A stretch of DNA of 64,000 nucleotides from CAYTEO01 sp964436825. Its GTDB lineage: Bacteria; Krumholzibacteriota; Krumholzibacteriia; LZORAL124-64-63. This document shows, piece after piece, positions 49,999 to 59,629 of this stretch. Within the stretch, counting starts at the first letter, position 1. The number at the start of each line of letters is the position of its first letter. The translations under genes were made by a program, and so were the position numbers. The DNA lies in assembly GCA_964436825.1 (NCBI GenBank), contig CAYTEO010000003.1:62001-126000 (forward strand). The letters run 5' to 3'. Under the pieces are notes generated by a model. That model saw only the letters and a list, made by a program, of their open reading frames with translations, was not told the origin of the DNA and did no database searches.

Positions 49999-51563
49999 TC
50001 CGTTTCCTCCCCATGGGTGCTCCGGGAGCCGGGAGCGTCGGCGAACATGACGTCGGCCGGCGCGTGTCTGCCGGCGGCGATGGCGGTCACCGGCGCCAGC
50101 AACCGCTCCACCGACGGCTGCATCCGCTCGACCAGCGGGGCCGGGTGGACCCCCAGCAGGACGATCATCACCAGGATGGGCAGCAGGACCCCCCACTCAC
50201 GCGGCGTCAGGTCGGGCAGGCCGCGGTTCTCCTCGCGGGAGAGCTTGCCCAGGAAGACGCGCTGGTACATCCACAGCATGTAGAAGGCCCCCAGGACGAC
50301 CCCGGTGGCGGCCAGGACCGTCAGCAGGCGGGCATGGTGCAGCAGCGTGCTGCCGAACGAGCCGAACAGGATCAGGAACTCGCCGGTGAAGCCGCTCAGC
50401 CCCGGCAGGCCGATGCTGGCCAGGGTGGCGAACATGAACACCGCCGCGTAGGCCGGCATGGCGTGGGCCAGGCCGCCGAAGTCGGCGATCCGGCGCGTGT
50501 GGCGGCGCTCGTAGATGACCCCGACGAGCAGGAAGAGGGCGCCGGTCGACAGGCCGTGGCCGAGCATCTGGTAGACGCCGCCCACCGCCCCGGTGACCGT
50601 CAGGCTGAACAGACCCAGCACGACGAACCCCAGGTGGCTGACGCTGGAATAGGCGACCAGCTTCTTGACGTCGCGCTGGACCAGGGCCACCAGGGCGCCG
50701 TAGATGATCCCCACGACCGCCAGGGCGGCCAGCCAGGGCGCCAGGCGCAGGGCGGCGTCGGGGAACAGGGGGATGGAGAACCGCAGCAGGCCGTAGGTCC
50801 CCATCTTCAGCAGGATCCCGGCCAGGACGACCGAGCCGGCCGTCGGCGCCTCGACGTGGGCGTCGGGCAGCCAGGTGTGGAACGGGAAGATCGGCACCTT
50901 GATGGCGAAGGCCAGGGTGAAGGCCAGGAAGAGCCACAGCTGCTCCCGCGGCCCCAGGGCGAGCTGCTGGAAGTCGGCCAGGGCCATGCTGCCGGCCAGG
51001 TGGTAGCAGTACAGGATGGTCACGAGCATGAAGACCGAACCGACCATCGTGTAGATGAAGAACTTGACCGCCGCGTAGATCCGCCGCTCACCGCCCCAGA
51101 TGCCGATCAGCAGGGCCATGGGGATGAGCATCGCCTCCCAGAAGACGTAGAACAGCAGCATGTCGCGGGCCAGGAAGGTCCCGAGCATCGCGGTCTGCAG
51201 CAGCAGCAGGAAGGCCATCGCCTCGCGGACCCGCTCGTCGATCGCCCGCCACGTGCTCCAGGCGACCAGCGGCCCGAAGAAGGTCGTCAGCAGGACCAGC
51301 AGCAGCGAGACGCCGTCGCAGCCCAGGGAGTAGGAGATCTTCCCGCCGGCCAGCCACGGCACGTGCTCGACGAACTGGTCGGCGGCCTCCCCCACCCGGA
51401 AGTGGAACCAGAGGTGGAGGGAGAGGACGAAGTCGACCAGCAGCGTCGCCAGTGCCAGCCAGCGCGCCGCCTGCGGCCGCCGCCCCAGCAGCAGGACCGC
51501 CACCGCGCCCAGCAGCGGGAAGAAGACGACCCAGGACAGGATATGCTCGGTGATCAGTGACAC
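49995..51563 (-). CDS. nuoM: NADH-quinone oxidoreductase subunit M
   Basis: A 522-residue antiporter-like subunit. Conserved stretches include F-Y-V-F-W-E-A-M-L-I-P-M (Glu in TM5), A-I-K-V-P-I-F-P-F-H-T-W-L-P-D-A-H (channel Lys and discontinuous helix), and D-V-K-K-L-V-A-Y-S-S-V-S-H. The GTG start at 51563 has GGGGAGG six bases upstream. A soluble C-terminal tail of about 40 residues (rich in Ala, Pro and Glu) is longer than in E. coli NuoM. It overlaps nuoN by 4 bp. Confidence 0.97.
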   Translation of the reverse strand: MSLITEHILSWVVFFPLLGAVAVLLLGRRPQAARWLALATLLVDFVLSLHLWFHFRVGEAADQFVEHVPWLAGGKISYSLGCDGVSLLLVLLTTFFGPLVAWSTWRAIDERVREAMAFLLLLQTAMLGTFLARDMLLFYVFWEAMLIPMALLIGIWGGERRIYAAVKFFIYTMVGSVFMLVTILYCYHLAGSMALADFQQLALGPREQLWLFLAFTLAFAIKVPIFPFHTWLPDAHVEAPTAGSVVLAGILLKMGTYGLLRFSIPLFPDAALRLAPWLAALAVVGIIYGALVALVQRDVKKLVAYSSVSHLGFVVLGLFSLTVTGAVGGVYQMLGHGLSTGALFLLVGVIYERRHTRRIADFGGLAHAMPAYAAVFMFATLASIGLPGLSGFTGEFLILFGSFGSTLLHHARLLTVLAATGVVLGAFYMLWMYQRVFLGKLSREENRGLPDLTPREWGVLLPILVMIVLLGVHPAPLVERMQPSVERLLAPVTAIAAGRHAPADVMFADAPGSRSTHGEETE

Positions 51564-51575
51564 GTCCGTCCTCCC

Positions 51576-53537
51576 CTAGCCGTGGAGCGTCAGGTAGATC
51601 ATGAAGGCGACGGTGCCCGCCGCCAGCATCCAGGCGTAGAAGCGCAGCATCCCGTTCTGCAGCAGCCGCAGGACCGCGCTGACGATGGCCACCAGCAGGG
51701 CGCTGCCGTTGACCAGCAGGCCGTCGATCAGCCCCGTGTCGATCCCCTTCCAGAGCACCTTCTCCGAGAGGGCGTGGCCGGGACGGATGAAGGCGGCGTC
51801 GTAGAGCTCGTCGACGTAGTACTTGTTGGCCAGCAGGCGGTAGGGCCGGCTGCCGGCGAAGTGGCGCAGGGTGTCGGCGATGTCGGTCCGCTTGCCGTAG
51901 ACCCACCAGCCGGCCAGCAGCCCGAGCAGCGCCAGGGTCACCGAGGCGCCGGCCAGCAGCCACTCGGTCGAGGCCGCTTCCGCCGCGGCGGCGTGGGCCG
52001 GGCCGTGGCCGTGGGCGAAGACCGGCTCGAGCCACTGCTCGAACTGGTTGTGCCCGCCCATGAAGTGCGGGATGCCGATCCAGCCGCCGGCTAGCGACAG
52101 GACCGCCAGCACGACCAGCGGGACGGTCATCGTCGGGGGCGATTCGTGGATGTGGTGGCGGATCTCCTCGGGGGCGCGGTTCTCGCCCAGGAAGGTCAGC
52201 GAGACCAGCCGCATCATGTAGAAGGCCGTCAGGCCCGCCCCCAGGAAGCCGAGCAGCCAGGCGACGACGTTGCCGCGCAGGAAGGCCTGGCCCAGGATCT
52301 CGTCCTTGCTGAAGAAGCCCGCGAAGGGGAAGACGCCGGCCAGGGCCAGGGTCCCGGCCAGGAAGGTCCACCAGGTCACCGGCATCCGGCGGCGCAGCCC
52401 GCCCATCAGGCGCATGTCCTGCTCGTTGCTCATGGCGTGGATGACCGAGCCGCTGCCCAGGAACAGCAGGGCCTTGAAGAAGGCGTGGGTCATCAGGTGG
52501 AAGATCCCCGCCGCGAAGGCGCCCACGCCGCAGGCCAGCATCATGTAGCCGAGCTGGCTGACCGTCGAGTAGGCCAGCACCTTCTTGATGTCGTTCTGGG
52601 CCAGGGCGATGGTCGCCGCATACAGGGCCGTCACGGCGCCGACGGCGGCGACGACCCCCATCGCCGTCGGGGACATGACGAACAGGAAGTTGAGGCGGCT
52701 GATCATGTAGACGCCGGCGGTGACCATCGTCGCCGCGTGGATCAGCGCCGAGACGGGGGTCGGGCCGGCCATGGCGTCGGGCAGCCAGATGTACAGGGGG
52801 ATCTGGGCCGACTTGCCCGTCGCGCCCAGGAACAGCAGCAGGGCGGCGGCCGTCGCCACCGGTGCCAGCAGGTGACGGTGGTGGGCAAGGGTGGCGAAGG
52901 AGAGGACGCCCTCCCCGTCGCCCAGGTGCGGCAGCAGGGTCGTGGCCAGCAGGAGCATCCCCAGCAGGAAGCCGAAGTCGCCGATCCGGTTGACGATGAA
53001 CGCCTTCTTGCCGGCCACGGCGTTGGCCTCGTCGTCGAACCAGAAGCTGATCAGCAGGTAGGAGCAGAGGCCCACCCCCTCCCAGCCCACGAACAGCAGG
53101 ACCAGGTTCTCGCCCAGCACCAGGGTCAGCATGGCGAAGATGAACAGGTTGAGGTAGGCGAAGAACCGGGTGAAGCCGGGGTCGTGGGCCATGTAGCCCA
53201 GGGAGTAGACGTGGATCAGGAAGCCGACCCCGGTGACGACCAGGATCATCACCGCGCTCAGCGGGTCGAGGGCGAAGCCGATGTCGATGGACGCGCCGCC
53301 GACGTGCACCCAGCCGCCGACCGTGTCGGTCAGCAGCCGCGCCTCATCCGGCAGGGACGCCAGGCGCAGGACCGCCTTGATCGACAGCAGCAGCGAGGCG
53401 GCCACCGCGGTGCAGGCCAGCAGCCCGGCGAGGCGACGCGGCATCCGGCGGACCAGCAGACCGTTGGCCGCCGCGCCCAGCAGCGGGATCAGGACGATCC
53501 AGCGCAGCAACGGTTCCACGAGGGCATGGTGTTCCAC
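51576..53537 (-). CDS. nuoL: NADH-quinone oxidoreductase subunit L
   Basis: A 653-residue distal proton-pumping subunit that also bears the long lateral helix. Motifs are F-V-G-W-E-G-V-G-L-C-S-Y-L-L-I (TM5 Glu), S-A-Q-I-P-L-Y-I-W-L-P-D-A-M (channel Lys), and T-M-V-T-A-G-V-Y-M-I. The His-rich stretch F-A-H-G-H-G-P-A-H near residue 490 is a poorly conserved loop. The GTG start at 53537 is preceded by GGAG seven bases upstream. It follows nuoK after four bases and leads into nuoM after 12. Confidence 0.97.
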   Translation of the reverse strand: MEHHALVEPLLRWIVLIPLLGAAANGLLVRRMPRRLAGLLACTAVAASLLLSIKAVLRLASLPDEARLLTDTVGGWVHVGGASIDIGFALDPLSAVMILVVTGVGFLIHVYSLGYMAHDPGFTRFFAYLNLFIFAMLTLVLGENLVLLFVGWEGVGLCSYLLISFWFDDEANAVAGKKAFIVNRIGDFGFLLGMLLLATTLLPHLGDGEGVLSFATLAHHRHLLAPVATAAALLLFLGATGKSAQIPLYIWLPDAMAGPTPVSALIHAATMVTAGVYMISRLNFLFVMSPTAMGVVAAVGAVTALYAATIALAQNDIKKVLAYSTVSQLGYMMLACGVGAFAAGIFHLMTHAFFKALLFLGSGSVIHAMSNEQDMRLMGGLRRRMPVTWWTFLAGTLALAGVFPFAGFFSKDEILGQAFLRGNVVAWLLGFLGAGLTAFYMMRLVSLTFLGENRAPEEIRHHIHESPPTMTVPLVVLAVLSLAGGWIGIPHFMGGHNQFEQWLEPVFAHGHGPAHAAAAEAASTEWLLAGASVTLALLGLLAGWWVYGKRTDIADTLRHFAGSRPYRLLANKYYVDELYDAAFIRPGHALSEKVLWKGIDTGLIDGLLVNGSALLVAIVSAVLRLLQNGMLRFYAWMLAAGTVAFMIYLTLHG

Positions 53538-53541
53538 GGCG

Positions 53542-53847
53542 TCACTCCATGAGGGTCTTGAACTCGTCCACGTCGACCGTCCGGCGCAGCCGGAAGATCT
53601 CGACCAGGATCGCCAGCCCGATGGCCGCCTCGGCGGCAGCCACGGCCAGGTTCATCAGCACGAAGACGTGTCCCGACAGGTCGCCCAGCTGGCGGCTGTA
53701 GGCGGCGAAGATGATGTTGACGGCATTGAGCATGATCTCGATGCCCATGAACATGATCAGGCTGTTGCGCCGCACCAGGACCGCCGAGGCTCCCACCACC
53801 AGCAGGGCCGTCGCCAGGACCAGGTAGTGGGTCAACGTCACCGCCAT
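53542..53847 (-). CDS. nuoK: NADH-quinone oxidoreductase subunit K
   Basis: A 101-residue, three-helix membrane subunit. G-I-E-I-M-L-N-A-V-N holds the conserved Glu of helix 2, and A-A-A-E-A-A-I-G-L-A-I holds the second conserved Glu in helix 3, both on the central proton axis. ATG 53847 lies 10 bp inside nuoJ, as is common. Confidence 0.97.
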   Translation of the reverse strand: MAVTLTHYLVLATALLVVGASAVLVRRNSLIMFMGIEIMLNAVNIIFAAYSRQLGDLSGHVFVLMNLAVAAAEAAIGLAILVEIFRLRRTVDVDEFKTLME

Positions 53848-54353
53848 GGCAGCTCCTCCTCCCGCCGGCCCAGGGCCAGCGCACCGATGATCGCCACCAG
53901 CAGGACGACCGAGATGAGCTCGAAGGCCAGCAGGTCGCGCCCCAGCAGCAGGGCGCCGACGCGCTCGACCGTCCCGGTCGCCTCGGGATCCGGCGCCTTC
54001 AGGGGCAGCACGCCGAGGCGCGAGACCCAGCCCAGGGCGATCACGACGCCGGCCGCGGGCGGCAGCAACAGCACCAGCTTGCGCAGCAGCGGACGCGGCC
54101 GCCGCTCCGGCGACAGCTCCGGCCCCTGCAGCATCATGATGACGAACAGGAACAGGACCATGATGGCGCCGGCGTAGACCAGCACCTGGAGGATGGCCAG
54201 CAGCGGCGCCGAGAGCAGGGCGAACAGGCCCGCCGAGGCGACGAGGCTGGCGATCAGCCAGACGGCGGCCACGACGGCGTTGCGGCTGACGACCGTCATG
54301 ACGGCCGTCGCCAGGGTCAAGGCGCCGAACAGATAGAACAGGACGGTTTCCAC
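53838..54353 (-). CDS. nuoJ: NADH-quinone oxidoreductase subunit J
   Basis: A 171-residue membrane subunit. Five hydrophobic helices are seen, with the conserved V-Y-A-G-A-I-M-V-L-F-L-F-V-I-M-M segment that forms the pi-bulge helix in known structures. Start at GTG 54353; alternatives inside the first helix would cut it. The C-terminal E-E-E-L-P-W-R overlaps the start of nuoK. The gene lies 20 bp after nuoI. Confidence 0.95.
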   Translation of the reverse strand: METVLFYLFGALTLATAVMTVVSRNAVVAAVWLIASLVASAGLFALLSAPLLAILQVLVYAGAIMVLFLFVIMMLQGPELSPERRPRPLLRKLVLLLPPAAGVVIALGWVSRLGVLPLKAPDPEATGTVERVGALLLGRDLLAFELISVVLLVAIIGALALGRREEELPWR

Positions 54354-54373
54354 GTTCCCACCCCTTGCCTCGG

Positions 54374-54877
54374 TCAGAGGGTGCCGTCGGTCGTGTTGTT
54401 CAGCAGGAACTCCTTGTCCACGTAGAACTTCTCCCTGCTGTCGGCGGCGATCTCATAGATCCCGGTGTCCAGGCGGATCGCATCGCATGGACACGCCTCC
54501 TCGCACAGCCCGCAGTAGACGCAGCGCAGCAGGTCGATCTCGAAGCGGGCCGGGTACTTCTCGATCGACGGGTCGGGGTGCTCGGCCGCGGTGATGTGGA
54601 TGCAGTCGGCCGGGCAGGCGGTGCTGCACATGAAGCAGGCGACGCAGCGCGGCGAGCCGTCCTCCCGCTGCAGCAGGCGGTGCCGCCCCCGGAAGCGCCG
54701 GCTGTAGACGTGCTTCTCCTCCGGGTACTGGATCGTCGGCATGTCGCGCATGTGCAGGATGTTGCGCACGACGTGCCGGATCGTGATCCAGAGCCCGCGG
54801 CCGATCTCCTTCAGGTAGAGCCTCTCGGCCAGGGTCGGCTTGCCGCCGTAGCCGTGGGGAACCGTCTTGCCTGCCAT
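54374..54877 (-). CDS. nuoI: NADH-quinone oxidoreductase subunit I (two [4Fe-4S])
   Basis: A 167-residue ferredoxin-like subunit holding clusters N6a and N6b, which pass electrons to NuoB. Both motifs are intact: C-V-A-C-F-M-C-S-T-A-C-P-A-D-C and C-V-Y-C-G-L-C-E-E-A-C-P. An amphipathic N-terminal region attaches it to the membrane arm. I choose ATG 54877, six bases after GGGAG; a GTG at 54895 would add six residues. It lies 21 bp below nuoH. Confidence 0.97.
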   Translation of the reverse strand: MAGKTVPHGYGGKPTLAERLYLKEIGRGLWITIRHVVRNILHMRDMPTIQYPEEKHVYSRRFRGRHRLLQREDGSPRCVACFMCSTACPADCIHITAAEHPDPSIEKYPARFEIDLLRCVYCGLCEEACPCDAIRLDTGIYEIAADSREKFYVDKEFLLNNTTDGTL

Positions 54878-54898
54878 CACACTCTCCCGTCGCACCGC

Positions 54899-56170
54899 TC
54901 AGAGGACCGCCACCCACAACGCCGTGGCGACCAGGTTGGCCAGCGCCAGCGGCAGCATCACCTTCCAGCCCAGGTGCATGAGCTGGTCGTACCGGAAACG
55001 GGGCAGGGTCCAGCGAACCCAGATGAACAGCCAGCAGAAGAAGACCACCTTGCCGACGAAGGCCCCCACCTGCAGCAGCGTCGCGTAGACCGACGCGGCG
55101 TCCGGACCGATCCGCCAGGGGCCGAGGGCCATCCCCGCCAGTCCCGCCAGCTCCAGCAGCAGGAACAGGCCGGCCAGCAGGCCCGGCTCGCGGTCGCGGG
55201 CGTCGCCGAACTTGCCCCGTTCCCGCTGGGCCCGCCGCAGGAAGAGCAGGGCGATCAGGCCGCAGGCCAGGATGTGCAGGGCCGTGTGGACCGTCAGGAT
55301 GACGCCGGCGTGCTGCTCGATGACCGGCCGCGGCAGCCAGGGGATGTTCCAGCCGCCGAAGAACAGGGTGGCGATCAGGGCCGAGGCGACCACCAGGTTG
55401 GCGTACTCCGCCATGAAGAACAGGGCGAACTTCATGGAGCTGTACTCCAGGTGGTAGCCGCTGACAAGCTCGCTCTCCCCCTCCGGCAGGTCGAACGGGA
55501 CACGGTTCGTCTCGGCGAAGGCCGCGGTCAGGAAGAGGATCGCCCCCAGCGGCTGGACGACGACGCCCCACTTGGGCAGGAAGCCCCAGAGCAGTTCCCC
55601 CTGGCCGGCGACGATGTCGGTCAGCCGCAGCGACTGGAAGACCAGCAGCAGCCCCATGATCGACATCCCCATGGCGATCTCGTAGCTGATCATCTGGCTG
55701 CTGGAGCGGATGGCCCCCAGGAAGGCGTACTTGTTGTTGCTGGCCCAGCCGCCGGTGACGATGCCGTAGGTCCCCAGGCTGGCGATGGCCAGCACGTAGA
55801 GGATGCCGACGTTCAGGTCGGCGACGACCAGCGGGATCCGCTGCCCGCCCACCTGGAGGTAGTCGCCGAAGGGGATGACCGCGTACGTGCAGAGCGAGAC
55901 GAAGAAGACCAGCACCGGCGCCAGGGCGTAGAGGGCGCGGTGGGCGCCGTCGGGGATGAAGTCCTCCTTGAACAGGAGCTTCAGCACGTCGGCGATGGGA
56001 TGGATCAGGCCGCCCAGGCGGATGCCGGCGATGCCGGCCCGGTTGGGACCGGTCCGGTCCTGGATGAAGGCCGACCCCTTGCGCTCGGCCCAGATCAGCA
56101 CCGGCACCAGCCCGACGATGACGGTCAGCATGAAGACGATCTTGGCCAGGGTGATCCAGACGACGGACAT
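54899..56170 (-). CDS. nuoH: NADH-quinone oxidoreductase subunit H
   Basis: A 423-residue membrane subunit forming the quinone entry site with NuoB and NuoD. Typical sequence: E-R-K-G-S-A-F-I-Q-D-R-T-G-P-N-R near the N-terminus, S-S-S-Q-M-I-S-Y-E-I-A-M-G, and A-E-T-N-R-V-P-F-D-L-P-E-G-E-S-E-L-V-S-G. ATG 56170 touches the nuoG stop (TGATG); a GTG one codon earlier (56173) is equally well placed after GGGAGGTGA. The length, about 420, is larger than E. coli's 325 because of C-terminal additions between the last helices. Confidence 0.96.
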   Translation of the reverse strand: MSVVWITLAKIVFMLTVIVGLVPVLIWAERKGSAFIQDRTGPNRAGIAGIRLGGLIHPIADVLKLLFKEDFIPDGAHRALYALAPVLVFFVSLCTYAVIPFGDYLQVGGQRIPLVVADLNVGILYVLAIASLGTYGIVTGGWASNNKYAFLGAIRSSSQMISYEIAMGMSIMGLLLVFQSLRLTDIVAGQGELLWGFLPKWGVVVQPLGAILFLTAAFAETNRVPFDLPEGESELVSGYHLEYSSMKFALFFMAEYANLVVASALIATLFFGGWNIPWLPRPVIEQHAGVILTVHTALHILACGLIALLFLRRAQRERGKFGDARDREPGLLAGLFLLLELAGLAGMALGPWRIGPDAASVYATLLQVGAFVGKVVFFCWLFIWVRWTLPRFRYDQLMHLGWKVMLPLALANLVATALWVAVL

Positions 56171-57744
56171 CACCGCTCACCTCCCGCTGCCGGCGCGACA
56201 CCGGCGGGCAGCACTCCCTCCGGCGGCAGGGCCGCCAGATCGATCCCTTCCGGCAGCCCGGCGCGCCGCGCGGCCCAGCGCTTCAGCGCCGCCGCGTCGC
56301 CGGCCCGGGACTCCCCGGTCACGGCCCGCAGCCACTCGTCCAGGACCCGCCAGTCCTCCCGGGCCTGCTCGGGCGCGGCGACGGCGCGCCGCAGGGCCTG
56401 CAGCCGGCCCTGGCGGTTGATCAGGGTGCCGTCCTTCTCGGCCCAGCAGCGCAGCGGGGCGACGATCGCCGCCGCCTCGCTCGACGCGCAGGCGTGGGTC
56501 CCCAGGTAGACCAGCTCCCGGTCCCGGCACCCGTCCGCCACCTCCGGCGCGGCCCCCACCGGGTCGCCCCCGTAGAGGACGATCGGTCCGTCGGCGGCAC
56601 CGATCCGCTCGGCCAGCCGCGCGGCCGGCAGCTCCTCGATCCCCAGCCGCGCCAGCGACGCCCGGTTGGGGGCGCGATCGGCGTCCAGCAGCAGGTCGTC
56701 CCCCTCGCCCCGGTCGGCCTCGGCCGGCCCGGAGACGATCGCCGCGCCCCGCGCCTCGGCCAGGGCGGCGGCCAGGGCCATCTCCTCCAGGGTCTGGTGC
56801 GGGGAGACGACGACCAGCCCGCCCCCCGGCAGCGCGGCCAGGGCGGAGGACAGTTCCTCCCAGGTCGTCTCGCGCCGCGCCTCGCCGGCGCCCAGCCGGG
56901 GCGCGGTGAGCCGGTTCTCGGCGTGGACCCGGCGGTAGGTCATCCGGCCCATGTCGCACATCCAGGGGCCGTTGACCGCGTCGTTGCGCCGCGGTTTCAG
57001 GCGCCAGATCCGCCCGCCCTCGTGGTCGACGCGGATGTTGCAGCCGGTGGCGCAGCCCGTGCAGACCGACGGCGTGCTGCGCAGCAGCCAGACCCGCTTC
57101 TGGAAGCGGAAGTCGCGGCTGGTCAGCGCGCCGACGGGACAGATGTCGACCGTGTTGAGGCTGTAGTTGTTGTTCAGCTCCTTGCCCGGGGCGATCCCGA
57201 TCTCGGCCCGGTCGCCCCGGTTGAAGATGCCCAGCTCGGAGGTGCCGGTGACGTGGTCGCAGAAGCGGACGCAGCGGCTGCAGAGCACGCACCGCTCCTT
57301 GTCCAGGATGACGTGGGGACCGATGACCTGGGCCTTGGCCTTGTGGACCTTCTCGCCCTTGCCGACCTCCGACTCGTAGAGGCCGTACTCCATGTACTGG
57401 TTCTGCAGGCCGCACTCGCCGGCCTGGTCGCAGATGGGACAGTCGACGGGGTGGTTGATCAGGTGCAGCTCCAGGATCTGGCGGACCGCGGTGCGGACAC
57501 GCTCGCTGCGGGTGTGGACGACCATCCCGTCGCGGACGGTCGTGTTGCAGGCGATCGTCAGCTTCGGCATCCCCTCCACCTCCACCTGGCAGAGGCGGCA
57601 GACGCCGGCCACCGGCAGGTCGGGGTGGTAGCAGAAGTGGGGCAACGCCTCGCCGCGGGCCACCCGGCAGGCCTCGAACAGGGAGGTCCCCGCGGGGAAC
57701 TCCAGCTCCCGGCCGTCGATCGTCACCTTGACCATCTCGCCCAT
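56170..57744 (-). CDS. nuoG: NADH-quinone oxidoreductase subunit G, short form
   Basis: A 524-residue subunit, well short of the roughly 780-910 of T. thermophilus or E. coli. The electron-path part is complete: [2Fe-2S] C-x10-C-x2-C near residue 35-50, H-x3-C-P-I-C-D-Q-A-G-E-C (N5-type), C-V-L-C-S-R-C-V-R-F-C (N4-type), and C-T-G-C-A-T-G-C with a fourth Cys exactly 27 residues later in W-M-C-D-M-G-R, the ligand set of the extra N7 cluster. What is reduced is the molybdopterin-oxidoreductase-like C-terminal half, which is non-catalytic in complex I. Start at ATG 57744; the ATG three codons on is an alternative. Confidence 0.95.
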   Translation of the reverse strand: MGEMVKVTIDGRELEFPAGTSLFEACRVARGEALPHFCYHPDLPVAGVCRLCQVEVEGMPKLTIACNTTVRDGMVVHTRSERVRTAVRQILELHLINHPVDCPICDQAGECGLQNQYMEYGLYESEVGKGEKVHKAKAQVIGPHVILDKERCVLCSRCVRFCDHVTGTSELGIFNRGDRAEIGIAPGKELNNNYSLNTVDICPVGALTSRDFRFQKRVWLLRSTPSVCTGCATGCNIRVDHEGGRIWRLKPRRNDAVNGPWMCDMGRMTYRRVHAENRLTAPRLGAGEARRETTWEELSSALAALPGGGLVVVSPHQTLEEMALAAALAEARGAAIVSGPAEADRGEGDDLLLDADRAPNRASLARLGIEELPAARLAERIGAADGPIVLYGGDPVGAAPEVADGCRDRELVYLGTHACASSEAAAIVAPLRCWAEKDGTLINRQGRLQALRRAVAAPEQAREDWRVLDEWLRAVTGESRAGDAAALKRWAARRAGLPEGIDLAALPPEGVLPAGVAPAAGGER

Positions 57745-57749
57745 GCTGC

Positions 57750-59051
<1,302 letters not shown>

Positions 59052-59052
59052 G

Positions 59053-59595
59053 CTACTCCTCCAGCTCCCGGTCGGTGTCCGGCCGCAGCGGCTGGCCCTT
59101 GCGGAGGCTTTCCAGCAGGGCGTCCACCTTCTGGGGGGTGAGGTGCTCGTAGAGGTGCTTGCCCAGCTGCAGGACCGGGCCGTGGCCGCAGGCCCCCAGG
59201 CACTCGACGCCCTCGAGGGCGAACATCCCGTCCGGCGTCGTCTCCCCCACCCGGATCCCGAGCCGCTTCTCCAGGTGGGCGATGATGGCCCGGGAACCGC
59301 TGATGTGGCAGCAGATGTTGTGGCAGACCTGCAGGACGTACCTGGCCTGGGGCTCGGTGCGGAACATGAAGTAGAAGGAGAGGACCTCGCGGACCTTCGC
59401 CTCCGACAGCTCCAGCTGCTCCGCCACCCAGGCGACGGCGGCGTCGGAGACGTAGCCGAACCGGTCCTGGATGAGCCACAGCGTCGGCATGATGGCGCTG
59501 CGGCGGGTGGGGTAGCGCTCCAGGATGCGGGCGAACCGCTGCTGGTCCTCGGGCGGGAGCCGGAACTCCTGCGTCTTGTCGGCCGGTGCGTTCAT
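59053..59595 (-). CDS. nuoE: NADH-quinone oxidoreductase subunit E ([2Fe-2S])
   Basis: A 180-residue subunit with the N1a cluster. Ligands are the C-x4-C in V-C-H-N-I-C-C-H and C-x3-C in E-C-L-G-A-C-G. An additional Cys sits within the first motif (C-H-N-I-C-C), which is a small oddity. The N-terminal helical region R-F-A-R-I-L-E-R-Y-P is normal for the thioredoxin-like fold family. It is placed directly before nuoF, the partner in the NADH module. Confidence 0.97.
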   Translation of the reverse strand: MNAPADKTQEFRLPPEDQQRFARILERYPTRRSAIMPTLWLIQDRFGYVSDAAVAWVAEQLELSEAKVREVLSFYFMFRTEPQARYVLQVCHNICCHISGSRAIIAHLEKRLGIRVGETTPDGMFALEGVECLGACGHGPVLQLGKHLYEHLTPQKVDALLESLRKGQPLRPDTDRELEE

Positions 59596-59629
59596 CGCAT
59601 CGCTTCCTTTGCCAGTCGGTACCGGGCGG

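Noticed and set aside
53542..54353. A frameshift where nuoJ and nuoK overlap by 10 bp
   Set aside because: Both proteins are complete with normal ends; short J/K overlaps are common in nuo operons.
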